Below, piece by piece: positions 17,620 to 25,574 of a stretch of 64,000 nt of DNA. This DNA comes from Bacillus massiliglaciei (GTDB taxonomy: Bacteria > Bacillota > Bacilli > Bacillales > DSM-1321). The notes under the pieces are model-generated. The model was not told where the DNA came from. It worked only from the letters and a program-made list of their open reading frames with translations, and made no database searches. The stretch's first letter is position 1; every line of letters starts with the position of its first letter. The DNA lies in contig NZ_LT622360.1 in assembly GCF_900098925.1 (NCBI RefSeq), positions 46,384-110,383 of the forward strand, written 5' to 3'. The position numbers were made by a program, and so were the translations under genes.

Positions 17620-18978
17620 ATGCTTTCCAAATATTCTTCTACTCAAAGAAATCAAATTGAAATGATTGCGCTGGATGAACTTGTTCCTGCGAACCATTTG
17701 GTTCGCAAACTAGAAAAAGCGATCGATTTTTCATTTATTTATTCGTTAGTAGAGGATATGTATTCAGATGTAGGTCGTCCAAGTATTGACCCGGTAATTC
17801 TTATTAAAATGACATTTATTCAGTACATATTTGGTATCCGCTCCATGCGCAAAACGATTGAAGAAATCCAGACCAATATGGCTTATCGATGGTTTTTAGG
17901 ATTCGGATTTCATGATAAAATCCCCCATTTTTCTACCTTCGGTAAAAACTACGAACGCAGATTCAAAGATACGGATTTGTTTGAACAGATTTTCTATCAT
18001 ATTATAAGCGAAGCTGCTAAGAAGAAGTTAATCAGTGCCGAACATATTTTTATTGACTCTACACACGTTAAAGCTAGTGCGAATAAACGAAAGTTTCAAA
18101 AGAAAGTTGTCCGTAAAGAAACAAAAGCATATGAACAACGTCTTCAAGAAGAAATCAATCAGGACCGAGAGGACCATGATAAGAATCCCTTCCCTCCAGA
18201 TAAATTCGAAAAAAATGAAACGAAAGAAATCAAAGAAAGTACGACAGATCCTGAGAGTGGATATTATGTAAAAGATGAAAGAACGAAGCAGTTTGCTTAT
18301 TCTTTTCACGCTGCTTCAGATAGGAATGGATTTGTATTAGGGACCATCGTAACTCCTGGTAATACGCATGATAGTCAGATACTTGAGCCTTTGGTTGAGA
18401 AAGTAATGGAAGAAGTTGGGAAGCCTGAAGCTGTTGCTGCTGATGCAGCCTATAAGACACCAGTAATTACAAATTATCTAATAGAAAATGACATCACGCC
18501 CGTTTTACCTTATACACGTCCGCGTACAAAAGAGGGATATTTTCGGAAACATGACTATGTTTACGATGAGTACCATGATTGCTATTTATGCCCGCAGGGC
18601 AATGTGTTGAACTACTCAACGACTACTAAGGAGGGGTATCGTCAGTATAAGTCTGATCCTAAAATATGTAAAGATTGTCCAGTGATCATGAATTGTACCC
18701 AAAGTAAGAACCACCAAAAGCTCATTCAGAGACACATATGGGAAGGGTACGTAGAAGAAGCAGATCATCTCCGACACCATCAAACCATAAAAGATATCTA
18801 TGCCAAACGTAAAGAAACCATTGAGCGAGTCTTTGCGGATGCAAAAGAAAAGCATGGCATGCGTTGGACAACGTTAAGAGGTCTAAAAAAATTGTCCATG
18901 CAGGCGTTGCTTACTTTTGGTGCCATGAATTTAAAGAAGATGGCAAATTGGACTTGGGTCAATCCTCAAACCGGCTAA
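17620..18978 (+). CDS. IS1182-family transposase
   Basis: This 452-residue DDE transposase catalyses movement of the element. An N-terminal DUF772-type domain (GRPSIDPVILIKMTFIQYIFG) precedes the catalytic core: FIDSTHVKAS (first Asp), VAADAAYKTP (second Asp) and RKETIERVFADAKEKHGMRW (Glu). A cysteine cluster (YLCPQG, CKDCPVIMNC) lies between, as is usual in IS1182 transposases. The frame opens upstream at 17518, but the ATG at 17620, preceded by GAGGTGA, is the best start; ATG 17587 is an alternative. The frame is intact. Confidence 0.95.
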   Translation: MLSKYSSTQRNQIEMIALDELVPANHLVRKLEKAIDFSFIYSLVEDMYSDVGRPSIDPVILIKMTFIQYIFGIRSMRKTIEEIQTNMAYRWFLGFGFHDKIPHFSTFGKNYERRFKDTDLFEQIFYHIISEAAKKKLISAEHIFIDSTHVKASANKRKFQKKVVRKETKAYEQRLQEEINQDREDHDKNPFPPDKFEKNETKEIKESTTDPESGYYVKDERTKQFAYSFHAASDRNGFVLGTIVTPGNTHDSQILEPLVEKVMEEVGKPEAVAADAAYKTPVITNYLIENDITPVLPYTRPRTKEGYFRKHDYVYDEYHDCYLCPQGNVLNYSTTTKEGYRQYKSDPKICKDCPVIMNCTQSKNHQKLIQRHIWEGYVEEADHLRHHQTIKDIYAKRKETIERVFADAKEKHGMRWTTLRGLKKLSMQALLTFGAMNLKKMANWTWVNPQTG

Positions 18979-19040
18979 TTATGGGGCTCGATGAGCCCTC
19001 AAAATTAAAAATACAACGATTAAATAGGAAAAATAACAGA

Positions 19041-19074
19041 AAGGCCTTCGGAAGGGATTCCTTCCGAAGGCCTT
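19041..19074. terminator. Hairpin inside the IS right end
   Basis: A perfect 15-bp stem AAGGCCTTCGGAAGG with GATT loop, followed by TTTT. It lies downstream of the transposase gene. Confidence 0.8.
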
Positions 19075-19088
19075 TTGTCGACAATCTG

Positions 19089-19117
19089 AAAGCCGGCCTT
19101 ATGGCCGGCTTTTTTGT
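19089..19117. terminator. Right copy of the IS target duplication, intact terminator
   Basis: The same AAAGCCGGCC/GGCCGGCTTT palindrome followed by a T run. It was presumably the original terminator of the GlsB-type gene and now also ends the IS region before the convergent pseudouridine synthase gene. Confidence 0.85.
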
Positions 19118-19122
19118 GCTTG

Positions 19123-20022
19123 TCACAGCTCTTTGAAAATCGGCGGGTTATCTAAAAATGGAGCTTCACATGTGATGAACCTGCCGGTAAAGGGGTGAGA
19201 AAATTCTATTTTTCGAGCATGCAGAGCCTGCCGTTTAAAGAGAGGGCGCCCCCCATATAGACAGTCGCCTGCAAGCGGATGTCCAAGGTGGCTCATATGC
19301 ACCCGGATTTGGTGGGTTCTGCCGGTATCCAGGGTGCAGCTGATCAGTGTTAATTTCTGCTTCCGGTCCCGTGTGATCACTTGATAATGGGTAACAGCTG
19401 TCTGTCCTCCCGGGGAAACTCTTCTTCTTGTTGGATGATGACGGTCCCGTCCGATTTTTTGATTGACCGTTCCTCGGTCATTGGTTATTAATCCCTCTGC
19501 CCAGGCTAAGTAAGTCCTTTTAATGTGCCGTTCTTCGAGCATCTTATCCAATAGTGCGCCTGCGAGAGGATGTTTGGCAAAAAGGACGGCTCCTGTTGTA
19601 TCTTTATCAAGTCTGTGAATATGTTTAATATATCCAGGCTGATCGGTAAGCGAGAGATGATGGGCAACTCCGTTTAATAATGTGCCTTTATCTCCCTCTG
19701 AATTTGGGTGAGTGCTCATCATTGCCGGCTTATTGGCAATCAGCAGATGCTCATCTTCATATAAAACTTGGATCCCTAAATCTTCTGCAGGGACGGAAGT
19801 TCCTTCATTCTCTAATAGGGGAATGTTGAGGATATCTCCTTCTTTTAAAGCGGTGTTCCAGGAGGCGGGCTGCCCATTTATGGCCACAAGCTTGCTCATC
19901 CGCCATTCATGAACCATTTTTTTGGGGGATTTCCAAAATTTAAAAAGATTTTCTAGTGTTAATTTATCCCATTCTTTGATAACAGATAATGTCAAAAAAC
20001 GGGTATTATCAGTCACTTTCAT
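19123..20022 (-). CDS. RluA/RluD-family pseudouridine synthase (YhcT-like)
   Basis: This 299-residue enzyme isomerises uridine to pseudouridine in rRNA or tRNA. The N-terminal part has an S4-like region (VAINGQPASWNTALKEGDIL). The catalytic domain carries HRLDKDTTGAVLFAK, with the essential aspartate, and RTHQIRVHMSHLGHPLAGD. The frame opens at 20082, but the ATG at 20020-20022 has GGAG at the right distance. The neighbours (YhcU-like and YhcX-like) resemble the B. subtilis yhcT-yhcX region, so this is probably the YhcT ortholog. The modified position is not predictable. Confidence 0.93.
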   Translation of the reverse strand: MKVTDNTRFLTLSVIKEWDKLTLENLFKFWKSPKKMVHEWRMSKLVAINGQPASWNTALKEGDILNIPLLENEGTSVPAEDLGIQVLYEDEHLLIANKPAMMSTHPNSEGDKGTLLNGVAHHLSLTDQPGYIKHIHRLDKDTTGAVLFAKHPLAGALLDKMLEERHIKRTYLAWAEGLITNDRGTVNQKIGRDRHHPTRRRVSPGGQTAVTHYQVITRDRKQKLTLISCTLDTGRTHQIRVHMSHLGHPLAGDCLYGGRPLFKRQALHARKIEFSHPFTGRFITCEAPFLDNPPIFKEL

Positions 20023-20244
20023 ACATTTTCTCCTTTGTTTCGACAAGATTCGATTTTTTTCATCTATAAAAACCTTTTGCACTTTAGCAAAATGCAGAAT
20101 CTAAAGACCTATTCCTAAGCGCTGGTGGTGATAATTACCACATTTTTTTATGAAATTGTATGTTATTCTATAAAAAGTACATAAATAAACACAATTCAAA
20201 ACATAATGAAATAGGCAAAAAGAACCTAAAAAGGTGGTATCTTT

Positions 20245-20661
20245 GTGAAAATTGTTTTCTCTTCTACGGAAGAGCAGGAAAATCAAATAAAGGAACTTAC
20301 TTCAAACATCTGCCAACATATTTTGCCTTATTATTTCACTGATGAGGAAATGCTTCGTTTCAAAAAAATAGGTGTGCTGGAGCCTAACATCAGTCATTAT
20401 ACGTATAATGGAACGATGAGGGAAGCATATCAAGTGATGACCTGTCTTCAGGTCATTGTATCGATTCTTGGTGAGAAAGAAAAGAGTAAGTCTTTTTATA
20501 AGGATGTTAAATATCGGAAGCTATTTGAACGCAATGTTGCTTTATTAAATGAAGCGGGCATCTTTTTTCCTTTTGAATACCACCATTTTTCCCATCCCTT
20601 GGCGGAGACAGATGGAATGGATCTCTACTCCAGTGAAGCAGCCAATCAATATTTAATTTGA
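20245..20661 (+). CDS. yhcU: YhcU family protein (DUF5365)
   Basis: A 138-residue, mostly helical soluble protein with no obvious catalytic motif. Its place next to a YhcT-type pseudouridine synthase and its sequence (EEEMLRF-like DEEMLRFKKIGVLEP, GTMREAYQVMTCLQVIVSIL) point to the YhcU/DUF5365 family of unknown function. Translation starts at GTG 20245, supported by AAGGTGG at 20231-20237. It is divergent from the synthase gene with about 220 bp between them. Confidence 0.75.
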   Translation: MKIVFSSTEEQENQIKELTSNICQHILPYYFTDEEMLRFKKIGVLEPNISHYTYNGTMREAYQVMTCLQVIVSILGEKEKSKSFYKDVKYRKLFERNVALLNEAGIFFPFEYHHFSHPLAETDGMDLYSSEAANQYLI

Positions 20662-20680
20662 ACAAACTGAGTGCCTATAC

Positions 20681-20715
20681 AAAAAAAGGCTGTCCATAGC
20701 GGGCAGCCTTTTTGT
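20681..20715. terminator. Bidirectional terminator
   Basis: AAAAAGGCTGTCC pairs with GGGCAGCCTTTTT. It lies between convergent yhcU and the thioredoxin-like gene. Confidence 0.85.
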
Positions 20716-20725
20716 TGCTGGAGAA

Positions 20726-21196
20726 TCAGTTCACGCCATTTTTCTCAAACCATTTTTGGAAAACATCTTTTTCGTTATACCCTACAATACGGTCCTGCTC
20801 TTTTCCGTCCTTAAAATAAACAATGGTCGGGGTGCTTTCAATGGAGTAATCATCCCATCCTTCTTCAAACTCAAGCAGATTATACTGGACAAGATCAATC
20901 CCCATATCCTCAGCGAGCGGGGCTACAATCGGAGTCGTCCGCTGACAGTGCGGGCATGTAGGACTGTAGAAATAAACAGCCCGGTCTTTTTTATCTTTCA
21001 GATCCTCTTCCAGCTCTTCAGGAAGGATCAGGTTTTGATAATTGGGATCCGTCAGCTGATCAGCCGTGGCAGGATCAAGTTCTTTCTTCCCGTATGGATT
21101 CCCCTCGGTTTTTTCTGTATTTTGCTTGTTGGTAATTAAGGCGATGGCTGCGAACAGGATAACGATCACAGCTAAGAAAACAAGCATTTTTTTCAT
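20726..21196 (-). CDS. Membrane-anchored thioredoxin-like protein
   Basis: The 156-residue protein has an N-terminal membrane anchor (residues 4-21), a charged linker and a thioredoxin fold facing outwards. The redox motif is C81-P-H-C84 in YFYSPTCPHCQR, with a cis-proline context in ESTPTIVYFKDG. Its gene overlaps the BdbC-like gene by 4 bp (ATGA), with GGAGG inside the upstream gene. A DsbB-type partner next to a CPHC oxidoreductase suggests they form disulfides in exported proteins, like BdbC with BdbA or BdbD in B. subtilis. Confidence 0.9.
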   Translation of the reverse strand: MKKMLVFLAVIVILFAAIALITNKQNTEKTEGNPYGKKELDPATADQLTDPNYQNLILPEELEEDLKDKKDRAVYFYSPTCPHCQRTTPIVAPLAEDMGIDLVQYNLLEFEEGWDDYSIESTPTIVYFKDGKEQDRIVGYNEKDVFQKWFEKNGVN

Positions 21197-21630
21197 GAAG
21201 TCTTAACCTCCTTGGATATCTTCCAGATGCAGCAGCTGCAGACGAAAATAATGATGAATGCCGTCAGAGCCAAAAATGGGATGGTGATGAAGCCTAGCCA
21301 ATTAATATATTCTCCTGTACATGGCACTCGGCCGCATGAGAAGGTACTTTCAGCGAAAGCAGGAAGTTTCTGCTGTAAGTAGTGATAGGCAGAGATAAAT
21401 GCGCCAATTGCCGACAGAATCATCGTATAAAAGCTGATCCAATAATCTTTTCTTATAATGGCTATTCCTAAGATGATTGTGAAGGGGTACATGACGATTC
21501 GCTGGAACCAGCAGAGAACACAGGGTTCGTAATGTCTGATTTCAGAAAAGTACAGACTGCCAAACATTGCGATGACCGACACACACCATGCCGCAAAAAT
21601 CCAATTATCCCTCGCTTTTCTTTTATCCAT
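21193..21630 (-). CDS. bdbC: Disulfide oxidoreductase, DsbB/BdbC family
   Basis: This protein of about 145 residues has four TM segments and two extracytoplasmic cysteine pairs: EPCVLCWFQR and FSCGRVPCTGE. DsbB-type enzymes pass electrons from thiol oxidases to menaquinone. The length fits BdbC (about 140 residues). Two starts are possible, GTG 21636 and ATG 21630; the ATG is 7 bases from GGAGAA and is preferred. It is translationally coupled to the thioredoxin-like gene. Confidence 0.92.
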   Translation of the reverse strand: MDKRKARDNWIFAAWCVSVIAMFGSLYFSEIRHYEPCVLCWFQRIVMYPFTIILGIAIIRKDYWISFYTMILSAIGAFISAYHYLQQKLPAFAESTFSCGRVPCTGEYINWLGFITIPFLALTAFIIIFVCSCCIWKISKEVKTS

Positions 21631-21820
21631 AATCACTTCTCCATTTAGTTATTTCATCTCAATAAATTATATATGGTCAGTTGGTTTGATGTAAAATATA
21701 TATACCTTTTAAGTGTATTCCGATATAGTTAAGGGTCCTGCCGGGATTGACCAGGTTTCATAAGAAATCACTGAGGGTAAACTAAGATATTGATGGGACC
21801 AAAAAGGAGTTAGTGTAAAA

Positions 21821-23368
21821 ATGACGAATCTAGATTTGCATAAGTTTGAAAAAATTATGGAAATAAGAAATATGCAGGTAAGTGATATTGATCGGATAAT
21901 CGGCCTGCAGGCGCTTTGCTTTCCGGGAATGATCCCATGGAAGAGAGAACAGCTGGAGAGTCACTTGGAGATTTTTCCGGAAGGCCAATTTGTAGCGGAA
22001 TATGATGGAGAAATCATCGGTTCCTGTTCAAGCCTGATCATCAACTTTGATGAATATGATGACAGACATACGTGGGATGATGTAACAGACAATGGCTATA
22101 TTACGAATCATAATCCGGACGGATTTAACTTATACGGTATAGAGGTTATGGTGCATCCAAGCTATCGAAGGATGAAAATCGGCCAGCGTCTGTATGAAGC
22201 GAGAAAAGAGCTTGTCCACGAATTAAATCTGAAAAGTATCATTATTGGAGGAAGGATTCCGAATTACCATAAATACGCTGATAAGCTTTCACCAAGAGAG
22301 TATGTAAAAGAAGTGCAGCATCACAATATTTATGATCCTGTTCTTTCCTTCCAATTGCTGAATGGCTTTAGCTTAATGAGGATTAATCCGAATTACCTTC
22401 CGGATGATAAACAGTCCAATAAATATGCAACTTTAATGGAATGGAATAACTGGGACTACAAGGCCAAGACGAAACGTTATTTCAAAACTTCCGAGCCGGT
22501 AAGAATATGTGCAGTCCAATATATGATGCGGCAAATAAACTCTTTTGAGGATTTTGCTAATCAGGTCGAATATTTTACAGATGTTGCCTCAGATGCGAAT
22601 GCTGACTTTGCTGTATTCCCTGAGCTTTTCACCACACAATTGATGTCTTTCCTGAATGAGAGATCGCCGAGTCTTGCGGTGAGGAAAGTTGCGGAATTTA
22701 CGGAACAATATATTGAACTGTTTACCGATTTGGCGATTCGTTACAACGTGAATATCATCGGAGGTTCCCATTTTGTAAAGGAAGATGATGAAAATATCTA
22801 TAATATTGCTTATTTATTCCGCCGTGACGGAACGATTGAAAAGCAATATAAAATTCATATCACTCCAAATGAAAGAAAATGGTGGGGAATCAATGCAGGG
22901 GACCAAGTGCGTGTTTTCGATACGGACTGCGGAAAAATCGCCATCCAGATTTGTTATGATATCGAATTTCCTGAGCTTTCCAGAATCGCTACAGACATGG
23001 GAGCAAGGATTATTTTTACCCCTTTCTGTACAGAAGACCGTCAAGGTTATCTAAGAGTGAGATACTGTGCGCAGGCCCGTGCGATTGAGAATCAGGTCTA
23101 TACAGTCATTTCCGGAACTGTAGGCAATTTGCCGCAAACGGAAAACATGGATATCCAATACGCACAGTCCGGAATCTTCGCCCCTTCAGATTTTGAATTT
23201 GCCAGGGACGGAATCGTAGGTGAAACAAATCCTAATATCGAGATGGTTGTCATAGGGGATGTTGATTTAGAGATTCTACGGCGCCAGCGTCAGTCGGGTA
23301 CGGTAACTCAGCTGAAAGACCGCCGCAAGGATCTTTATAAAATCAATTATAAAAAAGGAATGAGATAA
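21821..23368 (+). CDS. yhcX: GNAT acetyltransferase - carbon-nitrogen hydrolase fusion (YhcX)
   Basis: This 515-residue two-domain protein has, in residues 15-190, a GNAT fold (IEVMVHPSYRRMKIGQRLYEAR as the acetyl-CoA site) and, in residues 225-505, a nitrilase-superfamily amidohydrolase with the Glu-Lys-Cys triad E268 (AVFPELF), K344 (EKQYKIH) and C378 (IQICYDIEFPE). The same fusion is found in B. subtilis YhcX. The substrate is unknown. AAGGAG is about 12 bases from the ATG; a second ATG at 21869 lacks a ribosome site. Confidence 0.93.
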   Translation: MTNLDLHKFEKIMEIRNMQVSDIDRIIGLQALCFPGMIPWKREQLESHLEIFPEGQFVAEYDGEIIGSCSSLIINFDEYDDRHTWDDVTDNGYITNHNPDGFNLYGIEVMVHPSYRRMKIGQRLYEARKELVHELNLKSIIIGGRIPNYHKYADKLSPREYVKEVQHHNIYDPVLSFQLLNGFSLMRINPNYLPDDKQSNKYATLMEWNNWDYKAKTKRYFKTSEPVRICAVQYMMRQINSFEDFANQVEYFTDVASDANADFAVFPELFTTQLMSFLNERSPSLAVRKVAEFTEQYIELFTDLAIRYNVNIIGGSHFVKEDDENIYNIAYLFRRDGTIEKQYKIHITPNERKWWGINAGDQVRVFDTDCGKIAIQICYDIEFPELSRIATDMGARIIFTPFCTEDRQGYLRVRYCAQARAIENQVYTVISGTVGNLPQTENMDIQYAQSGIFAPSDFEFARDGIVGETNPNIEMVVIGDVDLEILRRQRQSGTVTQLKDRRKDLYKINYKKGMR

Positions 23369-23374
23369 ATCATT

Positions 23375-23413
23375 GGGGGTGTATGGCGAAACAGAAGCGC
23401 CATGCCCCCTTTA
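23375..23413 (+). terminator. Terminator after yhcX
   Basis: GGGGG(T)GTATGGCG pairs with CGCCATGCCCCC, followed by TTTATAAAA. Confidence 0.7.
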
Positions 23414-23507
23414 TAAAATTTCTTCATATCAGGAACAGGATATGGTACTTTTATATTAGGCATTTTACATAAAAATACATGCAAGCGGAGAGAGGAGCAT
23501 ACAAGAG

Positions 23508-25235
23508 ATGGATTGGAAAGAAACATATAAGAATTGGACAAACTATGAAAATCTCAATCAAGAAATGAAGACTTTATTACAAGATATGGAGCAGGATGAG
23601 GCAAGACTGGAAGATGCTTTTTATAAAAATTTGGAGTTCGGAACCGGAGGCATGCGCGGTGAGATAGGTGCCGGCACAAACCGTATGAACATATATACAG
23701 TCCGAAAGGCGAGTCTTGGTCTTGCCCGTTATATCAAGGCACACGGCAGCGAAGCCATGGGGAGAGGCGTTGCCATTGCCTATGATTCACGCCATAAATC
23801 TCCTGAATTCGCTATGGAAGCTGCTAAGACACTGGCTACCGAGGGCATTAAAGCTTATCTTTTTGACGAATTGCGTCCGACTCCTGAATTGTCGTTTGCT
23901 GTTCGCCAGCTGAATGCCTATGCAGGGATTGTTGTAACAGCAAGCCATAATCCGCCGGAATATAATGGATATAAAGTATATGGACCGGATGGAGCACAGC
24001 TTCCGCCAGCCGCTGCAGACTCTGTCATTGAGTATGTCAATTCAGTCGAAAATGAATTAGCGATCGTTATTGATTCAGAGGAATCATTGAAAGCTGCCGG
24101 CTTGATTGAAATCATTGGCGAAGAAATAGATGCTGCGTATAATGAACAGCTTCTGACCGTTCCTGAAAATGAAAACCTAAGCAAGGAAGTGGCGGTAACA
24201 ACCGTATTTACTCCGCTTCATGGAACAGCTAATAAATCGGTCAGACGGGCTTTAAGCGACCTTGGCTACAGCGATGTTCATGTTGTAAAAGAACAAGAAC
24301 TGCCTGATCCGAATTTTTCTACTGTGAAATCACCGAATCCTGAGGAGCATGCTGCTTTCGAGCTTGCCATTAAATTAGGCAATGAAGTGAATGCAGATCT
24401 CTTAATCGCAACAGATCCAGATGCCGACCGACTCGGGCTTGCCGTGAAAAATCAGGACGGAGAATATACAGTACTGACAGGCAATCAAACGGGAGCACTC
24501 TTCCTCGATTACTTGTTAAAAGAGAAGAAGAGCAAAGGCACTCTTCCTGAAAATGGAGCCGTTTTAAAAACAATCGTTACCTCTGAAATAGGCAGGGCAA
24601 TTGCTGAGCATTACGGTTTGGAAACAATGGATGTACTGACCGGCTTTAAATTTATTGCCGAAAAAATTGCCGAATTCAATGAAAGCGGGGAGCATACCTT
24701 CCTATTTGGATATGAGGAAAGCTATGGCTACCTGATTAAAGACTTTGCAAGAGATAAAGATGCCATTCAGGCTGCGGTCCTTGCAGTAGAAGTCTGTGCA
24801 TATTATAAAAAGCAGGGAATGACTTTGTATGAAGGTTTATTAGATGTTTTTGAACGCTATGGCTTCTATTTAGAAGGATTAAAATCCATCACATTAAAGG
24901 GAATCGAAGGATCTAGAAAAATTCAAAGCATCCTGGATGATTTCCGCATGTCTGCTCCAAAGGAAATCGCCGGCAGGAAAGTAGCGGTTCAGGAAGATTA
25001 TCAAAGCAGTATGAGCACATTAGCTGATGGAAGTCAGAAAGAAATTGATCTTCCAAAATCGAACGTCCTTAAATATTACTTAGAAGACGGTACATGGGTC
25101 TGCCTGCGTCCATCCGGCACAGAACCGAAAATTAAATTTTACTTTGGTGTACAGGGAGATTCCATGGTAACGGCCCAAGGTAAACTCGCAGAAGTTATGA
25201 ACCAATTCATGGAATTGATTCAAACAAAATTATAA
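23508..25235 (+). CDS. pgcA: Alpha-phosphoglucomutase / phosphomannomutase
   Basis: This 575-residue enzyme of the alpha-D-phosphohexomutase family interconverts glucose-6- and glucose-1-phosphate, feeding UDP-glucose, teichoic acid and glycolipid synthesis. The active serine is S146 in [13 protein letters not shown]. The metal-binding loop is [10 protein letters not shown], the sugar-binding loop [10 protein letters not shown], and the phosphate-binding loop [14 protein letters not shown]. Length and motifs match PgcA (YhxB). The ATG follows GAGAGGAG. Palindromic repeat 2 follows the gene. Confidence 0.95.
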   Translation: MDWKETYKNWTNYENLNQEMKTLLQDMEQDEARLEDAFYKNLEFGTGGMRGEIGAGTNRMNIYTVRKASLGLARYIKAHGSEAMGRGVAIAYDSRHKSPEFAMEAAKTLATEGIKAYLFDELRPTPELSFAVRQLNAYAGIVVTASHNPPEYNGYKVYGPDGAQLPPAAADSVIEYVNSVENELAIVIDSEESLKAAGLIEIIGEEIDAAYNEQLLTVPENENLSKEVAVTTVFTPLHGTANKSVRRALSDLGYSDVHVVKEQELPDPNFSTVKSPNPEEHAAFELAIKLGNEVNADLLIATDPDADRLGLAVKNQDGEYTVLTGNQTGALFLDYLLKEKKSKGTLPENGAVLKTIVTSEIGRAIAEHYGLETMDVLTGFKFIAEKIAEFNESGEHTFLFGYEESYGYLIKDFARDKDAIQAAVLAVEVCAYYKKQGMTLYEGLLDVFERYGFYLEGLKSITLKGIEGSRKIQSILDDFRMSAPKEIAGRKVAVQEDYQSSMSTLADGSQKEIDLPKSNVLKYYLEDGTWVCLRPSGTEPKIKFYFGVQGDSMVTAQGKLAEVMNQFMELIQTKL

Positions 25236-25574
25236 GATAGCAGGAAAGTGTAACTGAAACGGAAATCCCTGCAGCGTACGTGAATAAATATCAAATTCCT
25301 CTGTGAGGAATTTGATATTTTTAATTTTGCCACAGATTCTTTTTATATTGATTTTTTTTTTAGGATTTGGTATTCTTTTTAAGAACTTAGTGACTGAATT
25401 ATTCATTTGGTCATACACTGACCTTTGGCAATTGATTTAATCAATAGTGAATTCCTTTTCTAAAGAGCCAAAGCCGGATGTAGCCGGCTGTTTTGAAGAG
25501 GGTTCCTTTTTATTTTGTCTGTTTTTATAAATAACAGTTTGGTTCATCTAATCCAAACAAGTGGAGGGAAAGGA
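25236..25574. other. Intergenic region pgcA / yhgE-like
   Basis: It contains palindromic repeat 2 (25286-25320) and a short GC-rich stem AGCCGG/CCGGCT at 25472-25489. The rest is AT-rich with no gene seen. Confidence 0.6.
25286..25320. repeat. Interspersed palindromic repeat, copy 2
   Basis: A 16-bp perfect stem AAATATCAAATTCCTC with TGT loop. Compared with copy 1, one stem base changed on both arms (TTTCTC to TTCCTC, GAGAAA to GAGGAA), a compensatory change. GAAACGGAAATC followed by CAGC lies to the left, as in copy 1. Confidence 0.9.

Larger units (their letters stand above)
17506..19112 (+). mobile_element. IS1182-family insertion sequence with 24-bp target duplication
   Basis: The element itself is 17530-19088 (1559 bp). 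Its ends are imperfect inverted repeats: CAGGCTGTAGACAAA on the left and CAGATTGTCGACAAA on the right (reverse complement), 12 of 15 identical. It is flanked by exact 24-bp direct repeats (17506-17529 and 19089-19112, AAAGCCGGCCTTATGGCCGG plus CTTT), each a complete terminator palindrome; the right copy keeps the original T tail. The element therefore appears to have inserted at, and duplicated, the terminator of the GlsB-type gene. Internal hairpins lie just inside both ends. Confidence 0.88.
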
